DNA of 64,000 nt from Prevotella sp. 10(H). GTDB lineage: Bacteria > Bacteroidota > Bacteroidia > Bacteroidales > Dysgonomonadaceae. The stretch lies in contig NZ_JOMI01000002.1 in the NCBI RefSeq assembly GCF_000711235.1, forward strand, positions 1-64,000, given 5' to 3'. Every line of letters starts with the position of its first letter. Position 1 is the stretch's first letter. Made by a program: the position numbers and the translations under genes. The notes below the pieces were generated by a model that searched no databases, was not told the origin of the DNA, and saw only the letters and a program-made list of their open reading frames with translations. This document shows, one piece after another, positions 38,824 through 47,755 of the stretch.

Positions 38824-39609
38824 TTACCTCTTCCCTTTCTTCCGTCTCCGCATGCTTCCCACAAGAAACTCCTGCAATCTTTCGGGCGTGATATTGGCTT
38901 CTATCTTGCCTTGGCTGGCAAAAGATATCTTGCCTCTCTCTTCAGATATCACGATTACTTTGGCGTCAGTTTCCTGTGATATACCTAAAGCCGCCCTGTG
39001 GCGCAGTCCGAACGATTTCGGTATATCCTGATTTTGTGAAACCGGAAGTATACAACCCGCCGCCTTGATCTTGTTGCCGGCAATAATCATTGCCCCGTCG
39101 TGTAAAGGTGTGTTTTTGAAGAATATATTTTCTATGAGGCGCGTACTGATGTCGGCATCGAGCACCTCTCCTGTGGCCTCGTAGTTGCCCAGCTTTATTT
39201 CCTGTTCTATTACAATCAGCGCCCCTGTATAGGTTTTAGCCATGTTCATGCATGCCACTACCAGCGAGGTAACCACGGCATCATTGAGTTCACCCGAATC
39301 CTTCGACCTGAATATTCTGGATATAAAGCGAAATGTGCGGTTGGAACCGAGCGACATAAGGAACCGCTTTATCTCATCCTGAAATATGATGATAATCACA
39401 AATAATCCGAGATCCTTAAACAGGTCGAGGATAGCACCCATAAGCCGCATCTGCAATACCTGCGAGATAAGCACCCATAAGACGATAAATGCCAATACTC
39501 CCTTAAAGATAGTGCCAGTACCCGATTTTGATACAATGCGGTATAATTGATACATCACTGCAGCAACCAACAGGATATCAATAACATCTTTAATTGTAAA
39601 ATTTTCCAT
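38824..39609 (-). CDS. cdaA: Diadenylate cyclase CdaA (c-di-AMP synthase)
   Basis: Makes cyclic di-AMP from two ATP. 261 residues, normal length. Three N-terminal membrane helices (residues about 8-80) precede the DAC domain with its two signature motifs, DGA at 171-173 (TPLHDGAMII) and RHR at 203-205 (GLRHRAALGIS). The C-terminus is very basic (SMRRRKKGKR). No cdaR-like gene is adjacent. A TATCTTTG element lies 33 bp upstream, so it can be expressed separately from the two acyltransferase genes before it. Confidence 0.96.
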   Translation of the reverse strand: MENFTIKDVIDILLVAAVMYQLYRIVSKSGTGTIFKGVLAFIVLWVLISQVLQMRLMGAILDLFKDLGLFVIIIIFQDEIKRFLMSLGSNRTFRFISRIFRSKDSGELNDAVVTSLVVACMNMAKTYTGALIVIEQEIKLGNYEATGEVLDADISTRLIENIFFKNTPLHDGAMIIAGNKIKAAGCILPVSQNQDIPKSFGLRHRAALGISQETDAKVIVISEERGKISFASQGKIEANITPERLQEFLVGSMRRRKKGKR

Positions 39610-39641
39610 TCTACGGGGCTATAAGCATTTTGTTCGAATAT

Positions 39642-39649
39642 CAAAGATA
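39642..39649 (-). promoter_or_regulatory. cdaA -7 promoter element
   Basis: TATCTTTG on the minus strand, 33 bp upstream of cdaA. Confidence 0.6.
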
Positions 39650-39706
39650 ATGGATTTCTTTCAGAATAGGCTTAAAAAGTAATTCTACTCTTATTAAAAA
39701 TAACTT

Positions 39707-40483
39707 TTATTCAAGCATTTGGTTCATTACCGGGTGATGAACGGGGAACAAACTCCGGTAAGGCTCTTCCAGTTCATCGGTCTTATATCCGAAGAGCAAA
39801 CGGCAAAGCAGGCGTTCATCTTCTACTTCAATCTTTTCTTTATCCGGATTCTTTTTTGAATATAATCCCAGTAAAAACTCCCTGTCCATAATGCGTGCCA
39901 TGCCTGCAATGTCGTATTTCTCGGGGAATCCATCTAAGATTTGTTCTTCCACTATCGCTTTGAAATCGCAAAAAGTCTTTTGGACGCAGAAATCTTTTTC
40001 CCTGAACATAGCATCATATACTGTATAGGCTTCTTCGAGGTCAGGATGCTGTATGAGTATTTTTTTCAAAGGATACAAAGGAGTATTGCCATTTTCAAAA
40101 ACTTTTTCATATCCGTACTTTTCATAGAAGCCATATAGCCAGTCTTCGGCAGGAACGAGTATAGAGAGTGGAATTTCTCTTTGTCTCATTATTTCATGCG
40201 CCCGGTGTATAAGCTTTGCCATAAAGCCTTTTTTTCGGTATTCGGGCAATGTACACAATCCTGCAAGATAGGCAAAAGGAATCTCTTCGCCGTAAAAAGT
40301 AATCGTATAGGGAAGCATTTGTAATGAGGCAACAGCTATCCCGTCTTCAAAATATATCAGTGTATTTTCGTTCCTGTATTTATATTTGAAAAGTATATCC
40401 AGAAAATCGTCGTCGTCGCCAAAGCAGGTTTTCCACATCTGGCGGACAAGCGGCATTGTATGTTGGTTTGCAAATTGTATCAT
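39707..40483 (-). CDS. GNAT-family N-acetyltransferase
   Basis: 258 residues. The acetyl-CoA-binding motif A is seen as LAGLCTLPEYRKKGFMAKLI (residues about 70-90), preceded by VASLQMLPYTI. The C-terminal 100 residues form a second, sterol-carrier-like extension typical of Eis-like enlarged GNATs, but the substrate is unknown. The upstream neighbour is another acyltransferase-fold protein; a short repeat-like AT-rich spacer lies between them. Confidence 0.8.
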   Translation of the reverse strand: MIQFANQHTMPLVRQMWKTCFGDDDDFLDILFKYKYRNENTLIYFEDGIAVASLQMLPYTITFYGEEIPFAYLAGLCTLPEYRKKGFMAKLIHRAHEIMRQREIPLSILVPAEDWLYGFYEKYGYEKVFENGNTPLYPLKKILIQHPDLEEAYTVYDAMFREKDFCVQKTFCDFKAIVEEQILDGFPEKYDIAGMARIMDREFLLGLYSKKNPDKEKIEVEDERLLCRLLFGYKTDELEEPYRSLFPVHHPVMNQMLE

Positions 40484-40486
40484 TTT

Positions 40487-40549
40487 TCAGTTAACAGTTA
40501 GCAGTCAACAGTTATCAACCATCATTGTTAATTATTAATTCTTAATTGC
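40487..40549 (-). repeat. Degenerate fragment related to the intergenic repeat family
   Basis: Carries cagttaacagttagcagt and then attgttaattattaattc, like the simple AT-rich core of copies A to D but without their GC-rich centre. It could be independent low-complexity sequence. Confidence 0.35.
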
Positions 40550-40551
40550 TT

Positions 40552-41451
40552 TTACACTTTCGGTATCAGCATAGCCTCTTCCAATAGTATATCCGGATAA
40601 TAGGACATTTTTGCCTTACGCAGATTATTCAATCCCATATCTTCTTCCCTGTTTATATATTTAAATTCGGATGCTTCGTGTTCAATAAACTGTTGGTTGA
40701 TGATCGTGTAAGCGCCGTTCATATCGCCGAAAGCTTTTTCGACATGCACCACGAATGAATCTTCTGTCAACGGCTCACCTATAGTAAATGCCACGATTTT
40801 ACCGTTTACGCGTACAGCACCGCCACGTAGCTGGAGATAATCGAAATGCTCAAGCATAAGCCTTGTTGCGATGTAGTCGTACCGTTGCGATATATTAATG
40901 GCAGAAGTCGATTTTTCCTCCCATTCATCGAGCATTTTAGTACATTCATCCAGTTCTTTTTTCGATGTCAGCGGGAAATATTGCCAATCGGGATTATCGG
41001 CTTTAAAGCGGTTTATATGATTGCGTTTACTTTGCAGCTTTTTTCCTGAGAGTTTAATCAGTTTTTCCGACAGATAAATATACTCATCGTTATTACGGTC
41101 GGGCAGGTAGCGGAATTTCTCAGGCATTTCCTTTTGTATATTCTCCCACATTCGCAGCGTGATACCTTTCATCTGGAACGGGATTTTATTATCGGCGGCA
41201 TCTTTCATTATCAGGCTGAATGCATCTTTCAAAGGCATTTTGCCGATAGGCATCATATAATAAAGCTGTCCGTCGGAATCCTGAAAACGAAGGAATACGG
41301 TACGGTGTTCTATGGCAAACATTGTTTTGAATTTTGCATTCCAGGCAAAAAGATTGGCAAAACAAAAGTCGCAGGCACGGTATATGTTGCCCTCAAAACA
41401 GGCATCGATATCTTTTTTATCTGATAGTGTAATTTGTTTAAAGTTGATCAT
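40552..41451 (-). CDS. DUF2156 (phosphatidylglycerol lysyltransferase-like, GNAT-fold) protein
   Basis: 299 residues. Signatures of the DUF2156 family seen: NLFAWNAKFKTMF near the N-terminus, LSGKKLQSKRNHINRF in the middle, and the C-terminal EEDMGLNNLRKAKMSYYPD. The fold is shared with aminoacyl-lipid transferases such as MprF, but the membrane domain of MprF is absent, so a cytoplasmic acyl or aminoacyl transferase is likely. The substrate is unknown. A TAGCTTTG promoter element lies 31 bp upstream. Confidence 0.85.
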   Translation of the reverse strand: MINFKQITLSDKKDIDACFEGNIYRACDFCFANLFAWNAKFKTMFAIEHRTVFLRFQDSDGQLYYMMPIGKMPLKDAFSLIMKDAADNKIPFQMKGITLRMWENIQKEMPEKFRYLPDRNNDEYIYLSEKLIKLSGKKLQSKRNHINRFKADNPDWQYFPLTSKKELDECTKMLDEWEEKSTSAINISQRYDYIATRLMLEHFDYLQLRGGAVRVNGKIVAFTIGEPLTEDSFVVHVEKAFGDMNGAYTIINQQFIEHEASEFKYINREEDMGLNNLRKAKMSYYPDILLEEAMLIPKV

Positions 41452-41481
41452 AAAATGATTTGATAATTTTCATTTGCTAAA

Positions 41482-41489
41482 CAAAGCTA
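41482..41489 (-). promoter_or_regulatory. -7 promoter element of the DUF2156 gene
   Basis: TAGCTTTG on the minus strand, 31 bp upstream of the start codon. Confidence 0.55.
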
Positions 41490-41639
41490 CTACAAATATT
41501 GTTTTCATTAGTATTGATAAAGATATTATATTTTGATGTACGATTAATATCACCTGCAACATTTGCTTATAAGATAATTTATAACGTAATTTGTGACTTA
41601 TAAAGAATCATTCTATATAAGAAACTATCACGAAGAAAG

Positions 41640-42248
41640 ATGTCGAATACGAAAAAAGTATTAGCAGTAGCAGAAACATCATATATAATACGTAAGGGAC
41701 TGGTGTATGTTTTATCCCAATTGTCGAGCGTAGGAAAGGTTGTCGAGTTGAAGGAAATGGAAGATATAAACTACCAGATCGCTATACTGAATCCCGATGC
41801 CGTACTTATCAATCCGATGTTGCTGGGGCATACCTCGCGGCAGGATATACGGCAGCAATTGAATCTCGACAAGAAGACGGCGATCATCGCACTGGTGTAT
41901 AACATTATCGATGAGCAGTTCTATAAGTCCTACGATGCTGTTATAAAGATAAACGATTCGGAGTCGAAGATAGAAGAAATACTGCTCAACTGCCTGAATA
42001 AGGAGCAAAGCGCCCAGAGTGATCAGGAAGAACTGAGCGATCGCGAGAAGGAGATTCTTATCAGCGTGGTGAAAGGAATGAGTAATAAAGAGATTGCTGA
42101 ACATCATAGTATCTCTATACATACAGCGATCACGCACCGCCGCAATATTACACGAAAACTGAAGGTGCACAGCATATCGGGACTGACTATATATGCGATC
42201 ATTAATAAACTTGTGGATATATCAGAAATAAAGTATCAGGACGAATAA
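41640..42248 (+). CDS. LuxR/NarL-type regulator with a degenerate receiver domain
   Basis: 202 residues. The C-terminal LuxR helix-turn-helix is clear (LSDREKEILISVVKGMSNKEIAEH, then HTAITHRRNITRKL). The N-terminal 115 residues have a receiver-like layout, but the acidic pocket reads AVAETS instead of VDD. The phospho-acceptor position reads LINP, with Asn in place of Asp; a Lys remains in YDAVIKIND. Conventional phosphorylation is therefore unlikely. The hemerythrin-like gene starts 12 bp after the stop, so the pair is probably co-transcribed and linked in function. Confidence 0.85.
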   Translation: MSNTKKVLAVAETSYIIRKGLVYVLSQLSSVGKVVELKEMEDINYQIAILNPDAVLINPMLLGHTSRQDIRQQLNLDKKTAIIALVYNIIDEQFYKSYDAVIKINDSESKIEEILLNCLNKEQSAQSDQEELSDREKEILISVVKGMSNKEIAEHHSISIHTAITHRRNITRKLKVHSISGLTIYAIINKLVDISEIKYQDE

Positions 42249-42260
42249 AACATTGCCAAC

Positions 42261-42959
42261 ATGCAAAATATAACCATCATTTTTAACAAGACAATGAAGA
42301 TGTCGGAACTCATCGATGCCGACTACCATCTTCTGCAACTCTTCAACAGGCTCAATATATCGTTAGGCTTCGGAGAGAAGAATGTCGATACCGTTTGTAA
42401 GGAGAACGGGTTCGATACCGATTGTTTTCTTTTCCTGGCCAACTATCAATCCAATAAGTCAATTACCGATATACAACAAGCTTTCATGGCATTGCCGTTA
42501 TCGCCGTTCCTGCAATATCTGAAAAGTTCGCACAGCTACTTCCTTGAAAGACGGCTGCCTAATATCCGCCGCAAGCTCGAACTGGTGTTCAATTTGTCGG
42601 AAAAGGGTCTGAAAGCTGCTGTCCTTAACTTCTTCGATAATTATACCCGCGAAGTTTCCGAGCATATGCAGTATGAAGATGAGGTCGTATTCCCTTATGT
42701 ATATTCCCTTATCCACAAATCTAACGATCAAAAGTACTCGATCAATATTTTTGAAGAGCGCCACAATGATATAGAAGGCAAGATGAACGACCTGAAGCAA
42801 ATACTCTTGAAGTATGTTCCGGGTTCTACCGACCAGATGCTTATGGTAAATGTTCTGACCGAACTATATATGTCAGAAGAAGAACTCGAAGCCCATACAT
42901 TTATCGAGGACAGCCTTGTTATTCCTCGCGTAAAAGAAATAGAGAAGAGCAAGAGCTAA
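42261..42959 (+). CDS. Hemerythrin-like di-iron protein with ScdA_N-like domain
   Basis: 232 residues. Candidate iron ligands: His in SSHSYF, His/Glu in EHMQYEDEVVFPY, His in ERHNDIEGK, and His/Glu in EAHTFIEDSLVIPR. The spacing resembles the RIC (YtfE/ScdA) group. The N-terminal 50 residues resemble the DUF542/ScdA_N region, but the usual Cys-Cys (FCCGG) is replaced by LGFGEK, so the cysteine chemistry of ScdA is absent. Likely an O2-, NO- or redox-sensing or iron-handling protein; the partner LuxR-type regulator lies upstream. Confidence 0.8.
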   Translation: MQNITIIFNKTMKMSELIDADYHLLQLFNRLNISLGFGEKNVDTVCKENGFDTDCFLFLANYQSNKSITDIQQAFMALPLSPFLQYLKSSHSYFLERRLPNIRRKLELVFNLSEKGLKAAVLNFFDNYTREVSEHMQYEDEVVFPYVYSLIHKSNDQKYSINIFEERHNDIEGKMNDLKQILLKYVPGSTDQMLMVNVLTELYMSEEELEAHTFIEDSLVIPRVKEIEKSKS

Positions 42960-42965
42960 AAGTTC

Positions 42966-44447
42966 TTATCTCTTTCTGAACCAGTCTTTCAGGTCTGCAA
43001 AATTGAATACTCTTTTCAATTTGAAATAAGCATATATCAGTGTAATAATCAGAATTATTGCACCGGGAATCAAAGCGTATTCTTCGGTATAGTAAAGGCG
43101 GGCAGTAAAAAACGCCGCTGTTATTAACACGGCATTTATGAGTGCCATTCTTATAATATCTTTTCTCCATACAAAATCAGAGATATTTCTACTGAATATA
43201 AACACCATTGGCAAATAAATGATATAAGCAATCAGATAGCCGATACCTGTAGCATCCAGCCCGTACGACGGGAACAGGAGATAAGCCGATAACAGATAGA
43301 CAGCATAGAATATCACTTCCGTAAACAAGAATGCAGACCCTTTATTCTTTGCCAGCATAATGAAAGCCATCGGCCAGCTCAGCACTTTGAAGAAAGTTCC
43401 TAATATCTGCCATCTAAGTACATCGCTTGCATATTCGAATTTCGAAGTATATAGTACCGATAAGGCAAAATCCGAGAATAGCAGCATGGTAACAATAGCG
43501 GGCGAAGCTACAACAAGGATGATGTATGTTTGCTCGTTTACCAATTGTTTAATTTTATCCTTTTCACCGGCAATAGCAGACAACCGCGGGAAGAAATCCG
43601 TTCCCATTGAGCGTAAGATAAGGCTCAGATAAATGTTGGTAATAACCCATGCCGACTGGAACAATCCTGCAGCATCGATATCTATACTCCGTGAAAGATA
43701 TGTCCTTACCAGAAACATACTTATAGTACCGATAAATCCGGCAATAACAATATAGATACCAAGTTTGAGAGTATTTAATCCCGATTGAAAAGCTTCTTTA
43801 TTCGATAATGCTACTTTTGGTATTCGTTGCCTGCGATAGTAATATTCGACACAAAAGAATGAAATAAGACCTGTGCCGATAAATGCCGGAACAATACTCT
43901 GTATTCCGAATATAAAATAGAGCGGTGCAGTAAACAGCAATCCGAAGAAACTGCCTAAAACGGCAGACTTCGCCATTTCGGGAATCCTTCGCATCCCCTG
44001 CAGGATAGTCGATCGTCCTGTCGTAATGATACTCAGAAGTACGGCTACTGACAGGCCCGCGATCCGCAATGCATATTCATCGTCGCCTGAAGCCCAAATA
44101 CTGATCGGGTAGCAGAAAATTATACAGGCTATTGCACCTGCTATTGCCGAAACTTTAAACCACTTATTAAAGCGGGCAATAGTCCTATAAAGCGCTTGTT
44201 TATTCTCTGAATTGTTCGCTTCCGCAATTTCCTTTACCCCTGCCGTATCCATTCCCAGCCCGCATCCGGCACGGAAAGTATCTATTATTGAATAGCAAAT
44301 TCCAATAAACCCGACACCCGCAGGCCCCAGCAACACAGCTATAATCTTGCTTCGTACAATACCTATAAGGATAATTATAACCTGAGAGCCGCCAAAAATG
44401 GAGGTCGATTTTAGTATCTGGTTATATGATGAATTATCTTTTTTCAA
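42966..44447 (-). CDS. O-antigen/polysaccharide flippase (Wzx-like, MOP superfamily)
   Basis: 493 residues with about 12-14 hydrophobic segments. The N-terminus (SYNQILKSTSIFGGSQVIIIL) and GVGFIGICYSIIDT match O-antigen translocases of the polysaccharide-synthase family. It would flip lipid-linked sugar units across the inner membrane. No glycosyltransferase cluster surrounds it here, which is unusual for wzx. It is convergent with the hemerythrin-like gene, with six bases between stops. Confidence 0.85.
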   Translation of the reverse strand: MKKDNSSYNQILKSTSIFGGSQVIIILIGIVRSKIIAVLLGPAGVGFIGICYSIIDTFRAGCGLGMDTAGVKEIAEANNSENKQALYRTIARFNKWFKVSAIAGAIACIIFCYPISIWASGDDEYALRIAGLSVAVLLSIITTGRSTILQGMRRIPEMAKSAVLGSFFGLLFTAPLYFIFGIQSIVPAFIGTGLISFFCVEYYYRRQRIPKVALSNKEAFQSGLNTLKLGIYIVIAGFIGTISMFLVRTYLSRSIDIDAAGLFQSAWVITNIYLSLILRSMGTDFFPRLSAIAGEKDKIKQLVNEQTYIILVVASPAIVTMLLFSDFALSVLYTSKFEYASDVLRWQILGTFFKVLSWPMAFIMLAKNKGSAFLFTEVIFYAVYLLSAYLLFPSYGLDATGIGYLIAYIIYLPMVFIFSRNISDFVWRKDIIRMALINAVLITAAFFTARLYYTEEYALIPGAIILIITLIYAYFKLKRVFNFADLKDWFRKR

Positions 44448-44541
44448 GGCAAATTTATTGTATTACAAATCTATCACTTTTTAACGATTATGTTAGTCTT
44501 TTTTATTTTTCATTTCACTAAAAAATCACATCTGTTATTTT

Positions 44542-44795
44542 TCATTTGTTAACAATATTGTGTTAAAAAGTAACAAAAGTAACGATTTTATAGCTATTAG
44601 CTGATAGCATAAAATGTTCTGATCTCTCGCAAAGACGCCAAGTCGCAAAAAGTAACAAAAGTAACAGGAACTAATTAATAATTAAAAATGAACAATTAAT
44701 AATCCCGTAACTTGTAACTGCCCGCAGGGTGGAGTAACTTGTAGCTATTATTTATGTCAAAGAGCTAACAGCTATAAAACAATATAGATAAACTT
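44542..44795 (-). repeat. Intergenic repeat family, copy C (about 254 bp, same orientation as copy B)
   Basis: Matches copies A and B in order but lacks about 15 bp (the ttttagcccttagc segment of copy B) and is shortened at the tagctattagc end. Both gttac-rich blocks, the gagatcagaacattttatg block and the attaattgttcat core are present. It fills the divergent gap between the flippase and tatA. The remainder of that 505-bp gap shows no gene. Confidence 0.88.
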
Positions 44796-44952
44796 CTCCC
44801 AACTAAACAAAACCATAATTCTGCCCATATCAAATGTTAGATTTTCGCGATATGAATATAAAAAATGCAAAAAGATGATAGTTATTCCCTATATTCTGCC
44901 TACTTTAGCAGAACGAAAAAAAATGAGTATATACTAAATTAAAATAATCCAG

Positions 44953-45150
44953 ATGAACACATTACTATTTTTAGGAAATCTCGGAACCGGTGAGATTATC
45001 ATTATTGCTATCGTTGTTTTACTCCTTTTTGGAGGAAAAAAAATTCCGGAATTGATGAAAGGTATCGGTAAAGGCGTTAGAAACTTCAAAGACGGAGTTA
45101 ATGGCCTTGAAGATGATATAAAAGGAAATACAGAGATAGACAACAAATAA
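44953..45150 (+). CDS. tatA: Twin-arginine translocase subunit TatA/TatE
   Basis: 65 residues. One N-terminal helix ([19 protein letters not shown]) has the family FGxxKxPE motif, followed by an amphipathic helix ([15 protein letters not shown]) and a short acidic tail. It forms the protein-conducting element of the Tat export pathway. tatC is not in the window. Ends at a strong terminator. Confidence 0.93.
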   Translation: MNTLLFLGNLGTGEIIIIAIVVLLLFGGKKIPELMKGIGKGVRNFKDGVNGLEDDIKGNTEIDNK

Positions 45151-45177
45151 GTTCGTCATATCTTATGAAATATAGGG

Positions 45178-45204
45178 AAACCCGGGCTTGAAAGTCTGGG
45201 TTTT
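45178..45204 (+). terminator. Terminator after tatA
   Basis: aaacccgggctt pairs with agtctgggttt and is followed by a T-run. Confidence 0.8.
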
Positions 45205-45237
45205 TATTTATATATATAATTCAAATTCAAGAAGTTT

Positions 45238-45717
45238 ATGCCGAATTCATTTTCTTCGCGTCAAGAAACTGCTCATAATATTGAAATAACAGAGATCGGG
45301 GAATTTTCCAAACAGGCTTTCGAAGCGGTTCGTAAACTGACCGCTACCCTTATTCCCGATGCGGAAACATTTTTTACCGAATCGTATTTTAAAGAAATAT
45401 TACAATCCGATAACAGCCATCTTTTTCTCATTCTTGTAAATAAGGATATAGCCGGAATGCTTACGCTGGGGATTTATAACAGCCCTACAGGCAAAAAAGC
45501 ATGGATAGAAGATGTTGTTGTTGATGAGTCCTTTCAGGGTAAAGGATTGGGAAGATCAATTGTGCAGTATGCTGTAAAATTTGCGGAAGAAGCAGGAGTG
45601 GACACACTTATGCTTACCTCGAGACCGTCGCGGGTTGCTGCTAATAAACTGTATCAGTCGTTGGATTTTGTCATGAAAGAAACAAATGTCTACAGAATTG
45701 TGTTTAACAATAAATAA
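45238..45717 (+). CDS. GNAT-family N-acetyltransferase
   Basis: 159 residues, standard GNAT size. Motif A is VVVDESFQGKGLGRSIVQY (residues about 95-113) and motif B follows with LTSRPSRVAANKLYQSLDF. The substrate cannot be inferred. First of three same-strand genes with short spacers (21 and 11 bp), so probably operonic with the HAD-like and dehydrogenase genes. Confidence 0.9.
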   Translation: MPNSFSSRQETAHNIEITEIGEFSKQAFEAVRKLTATLIPDAETFFTESYFKEILQSDNSHLFLILVNKDIAGMLTLGIYNSPTGKKAWIEDVVVDESFQGKGLGRSIVQYAVKFAEEAGVDTLMLTSRPSRVAANKLYQSLDFVMKETNVYRIVFNNK

Positions 45718-45738
45718 TAAATCTCAACTACAACATCT

Positions 45739-46161
45739 ATGGATATATGCATTGATTTCGACGGAACATGCGTAGCGCATGAATTTCCTCAGATAGGAAA
45801 AGATATTGGAGCAATACCGGTTCTGAAAGAATTGACTGATAACGGTCACCGGCTGATTCTTTTTACGATCCGCAGCGATCGGAGGAAGAAAAAGAAAGTA
45901 GGCGGCCTGGAAGTAATGGTGGAAGAGAATGTACTGACCGAAGCCGTAAAATGGTTCGAAAATAATGATATACCTTTATACGGGATACAGAAAAACCCTA
46001 CTCAGCGGTTCTGGACATCATCGCCGAAAGCCTATGGTCAATTATATATAGACGATGCTGCTCTGGGCTGTCCACTTATATCAGATGATCCGGAGGCAGA
46101 ACGGCCTTATGCCGACTGGGCGAAAATAAGGGAAATGCTTGTAGAAAAAGGAATCTTATAA
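45739..46161 (+). CDS. HAD-like hydrolase, BT0820-type
   Basis: 140 residues. HAD motif I is DICIDFDGTC (nucleophile Asp in DFDGT) and motif II lies in LILFTIRSD. A C-terminal acidic stretch (YIDDAALGCPL) would supply the metal ligands. Small size and sequence pattern match the uncharacterised Bacteroides BT0820 phosphatase group. The true substrate is unknown. Same-strand operon neighbour of a GNAT and a 2-hydroxyacid dehydrogenase. Confidence 0.85.
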   Translation: MDICIDFDGTCVAHEFPQIGKDIGAIPVLKELTDNGHRLILFTIRSDRRKKKKVGGLEVMVEENVLTEAVKWFENNDIPLYGIQKNPTQRFWTSSPKAYGQLYIDDAALGCPLISDDPEAERPYADWAKIREMLVEKGIL

Positions 46162-46172
46162 ACGTTTACGCA

Positions 46173-47123
46173 ATGAAGAAAGTATTAATGGGGCATAATT
46201 TCGTAAAGGAAGGATTTGCTTCTCTCGAAGGAAAATTCGAACTTATTTATCCCGAGGATAAGTTATTTAAAAAAGAGGAGATAATAGAGCGCATCTCTGA
46301 TGTGGATGCTTTTGTTCCGAATTTTTCTTTCCGCACCGATGCCGAGATTATAGATGCTGCGCATAATCTGAAATTGATAGCTAATTACGGGGTAGGGTAT
46401 GACAATATAGATGTGGAATATGCAGCGGAAAAAGGAATTACCGTAACAAATGCTCCGCAATCTGTATTAGAGCCGACCGCCGAATTATGTTTTGCCATTA
46501 TGATAGCGACAGCGCGTAAGGTTGCTTATTATAATCATAAACTGCATAATGGCATAAGGCTTGACTGGGGTTTATATGGCGATCTGGGTGTTCCTCTTTA
46601 TGGACAAACACTTGGTATATACGGTATGGGCCGGATAGGACAGGCGGTTGCTCGACGTGCGGTTGCTTCGGGTATGAAGATAATCTATCACAATAGGCAT
46701 GCATTGCCAAAGGAAATCGAAGATAAATATGATGCCCGATTCGTGGACTTCGATACATTATTGAAAGAGTCGGATGTGCTGTCACTACACGCTCCTTCTA
46801 CAGACGAGACATACCATCTAATCGGGGAAACCGAGTTTGGGAAAATGAAAGAAACGGCAATATTAATAAACACAGCGAGAGGCACTCTTGTCGATACACA
46901 AGCTTTGGTAAAGGCATTAAAGACCGGACAAATATATGCCGCCGGACTGGATGTTTACGAGAATGAGCCTAAGATACCACAAGAGTTAATAGAATTAGAT
47001 AATGTAGTATTATCTCCCCATGCCGGGACAAAGACATATGCCGCCCGGTTGGACATGCAGCATGAAGTGGCAAAAAATATTATTAACTTCTTTGAAGGAG
47101 GAAAAATAGATAAGGTGAACTGA
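46173..47123 (+). CDS. D-2-hydroxyacid dehydrogenase (NAD-dependent)
   Basis: 316 residues. The Rossmann fingerprint is GIYGMGRIGQAVARR near residue 150. Catalytic residues are visible: Arg in INTARGTLVD, Glu in YENEPKIP, His in LSPHAGTKT. N-terminal GVGYDNIDVEYA is conserved. It reduces 2-keto acids or oxidises D-2-hydroxyacids; SerA-type feedback domains are absent, so it is not a full phosphoglycerate dehydrogenase. Confidence 0.92.
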   Translation: MKKVLMGHNFVKEGFASLEGKFELIYPEDKLFKKEEIIERISDVDAFVPNFSFRTDAEIIDAAHNLKLIANYGVGYDNIDVEYAAEKGITVTNAPQSVLEPTAELCFAIMIATARKVAYYNHKLHNGIRLDWGLYGDLGVPLYGQTLGIYGMGRIGQAVARRAVASGMKIIYHNRHALPKEIEDKYDARFVDFDTLLKESDVLSLHAPSTDETYHLIGETEFGKMKETAILINTARGTLVDTQALVKALKTGQIYAAGLDVYENEPKIPQELIELDNVVLSPHAGTKTYAARLDMQHEVAKNIINFFEGGKIDKVN

Positions 47124-47603
47124 TCAGAGTTCACCTTTTTTTATCTTATCCAGCAAGCCTTCGCAGGCATCTTCCAGTAAATCGAGGACAAGTTCGAATC
47201 CGTCGGCACCCGAATAATAAGGATCGGGTATATGATCGTGTCCGAATCGTTTCGAAAATTCTACCATGCGGTACAACTTCCTTTCCGATTCCGGATCGGG
47301 AGCCATGCGCATTATATTATGGTAATTATTGTCGTCCATAGCAATAATGATATCGAAATTGTAGAAATCATCGGTAGTAAACCGTCGCGAAAGCGAGTCG
47401 AACTTATATCCTCTCCGTGACCCGTGCTGGCGCATGCGCGAATCAGGAAGTTCTCCGTCGTGATATCCGGATGTCCCTGCCGAGTCGACGGATATCTTAT
47501 CTTCCAGTCCCTGTTCTTTAATCATTCTTTTCAGTATACCCTCCGCAGCTGGGGAACGGCATATATTTCCGAGACAGACAAATAGTATTTTATAATTTTT
47601 CAT
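47124..47603 (-). CDS. Low-molecular-weight protein tyrosine phosphatase
   Basis: Start placed at the ATG at 47603 (MKNYKILFVCLGNICRSP). A TTG at 47630 also opens the frame, but it lies inside a TATCTTTG promoter element. P-loop CLGNICRS (CX5R) holds the catalytic Cys, and the general-acid Asp is in DPYYSG. 159 residues, normal length. It may act on capsule or surface-polysaccharide kinases, or on other substrates. It converges with the dehydrogenase, the stops being adjacent. Confidence 0.94.
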   Translation of the reverse strand: MKNYKILFVCLGNICRSPAAEGILKRMIKEQGLEDKISVDSAGTSGYHDGELPDSRMRQHGSRRGYKFDSLSRRFTTDDFYNFDIIIAMDDNNYHNIMRMAPDPESERKLYRMVEFSKRFGHDHIPDPYYSGADGFELVLDLLEDACEGLLDKIKKGEL

Positions 47604-47627
47604 TGGGTCAATATTTTTTTTGAATGA

Positions 47628-47635
47628 CAAAGATA
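47628..47635 (-). promoter_or_regulatory. -7 promoter element that decides the phosphatase start
   Basis: TATCTTTG on the minus strand. It covers the in-frame TTG, which argues for the ATG 25 bp downstream as the real start. Confidence 0.6.
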
Positions 47636-47755
47636 ACTACTTTTGTAAGAGATAAAGTCAGAATAAATTAACGGGTACCCGGATTGGTGATTAATTATAA
47701 TCGAAATACGATGAAAATGTATACCCTTAGTAAGTCAACACCTTATTAGGTAATA

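Noticed and set aside
44450-44457. TAAATTTG just before the flippase start codon
   Set aside because: Only three bases separate it from the ATG, too close for a -7 element unless the mRNA lacks a leader.
47667-47675. Isolated attaacggg resembling a LytTR half-site near the MBOAT promoter
   Set aside because: No second half-site 21 bp on either side.
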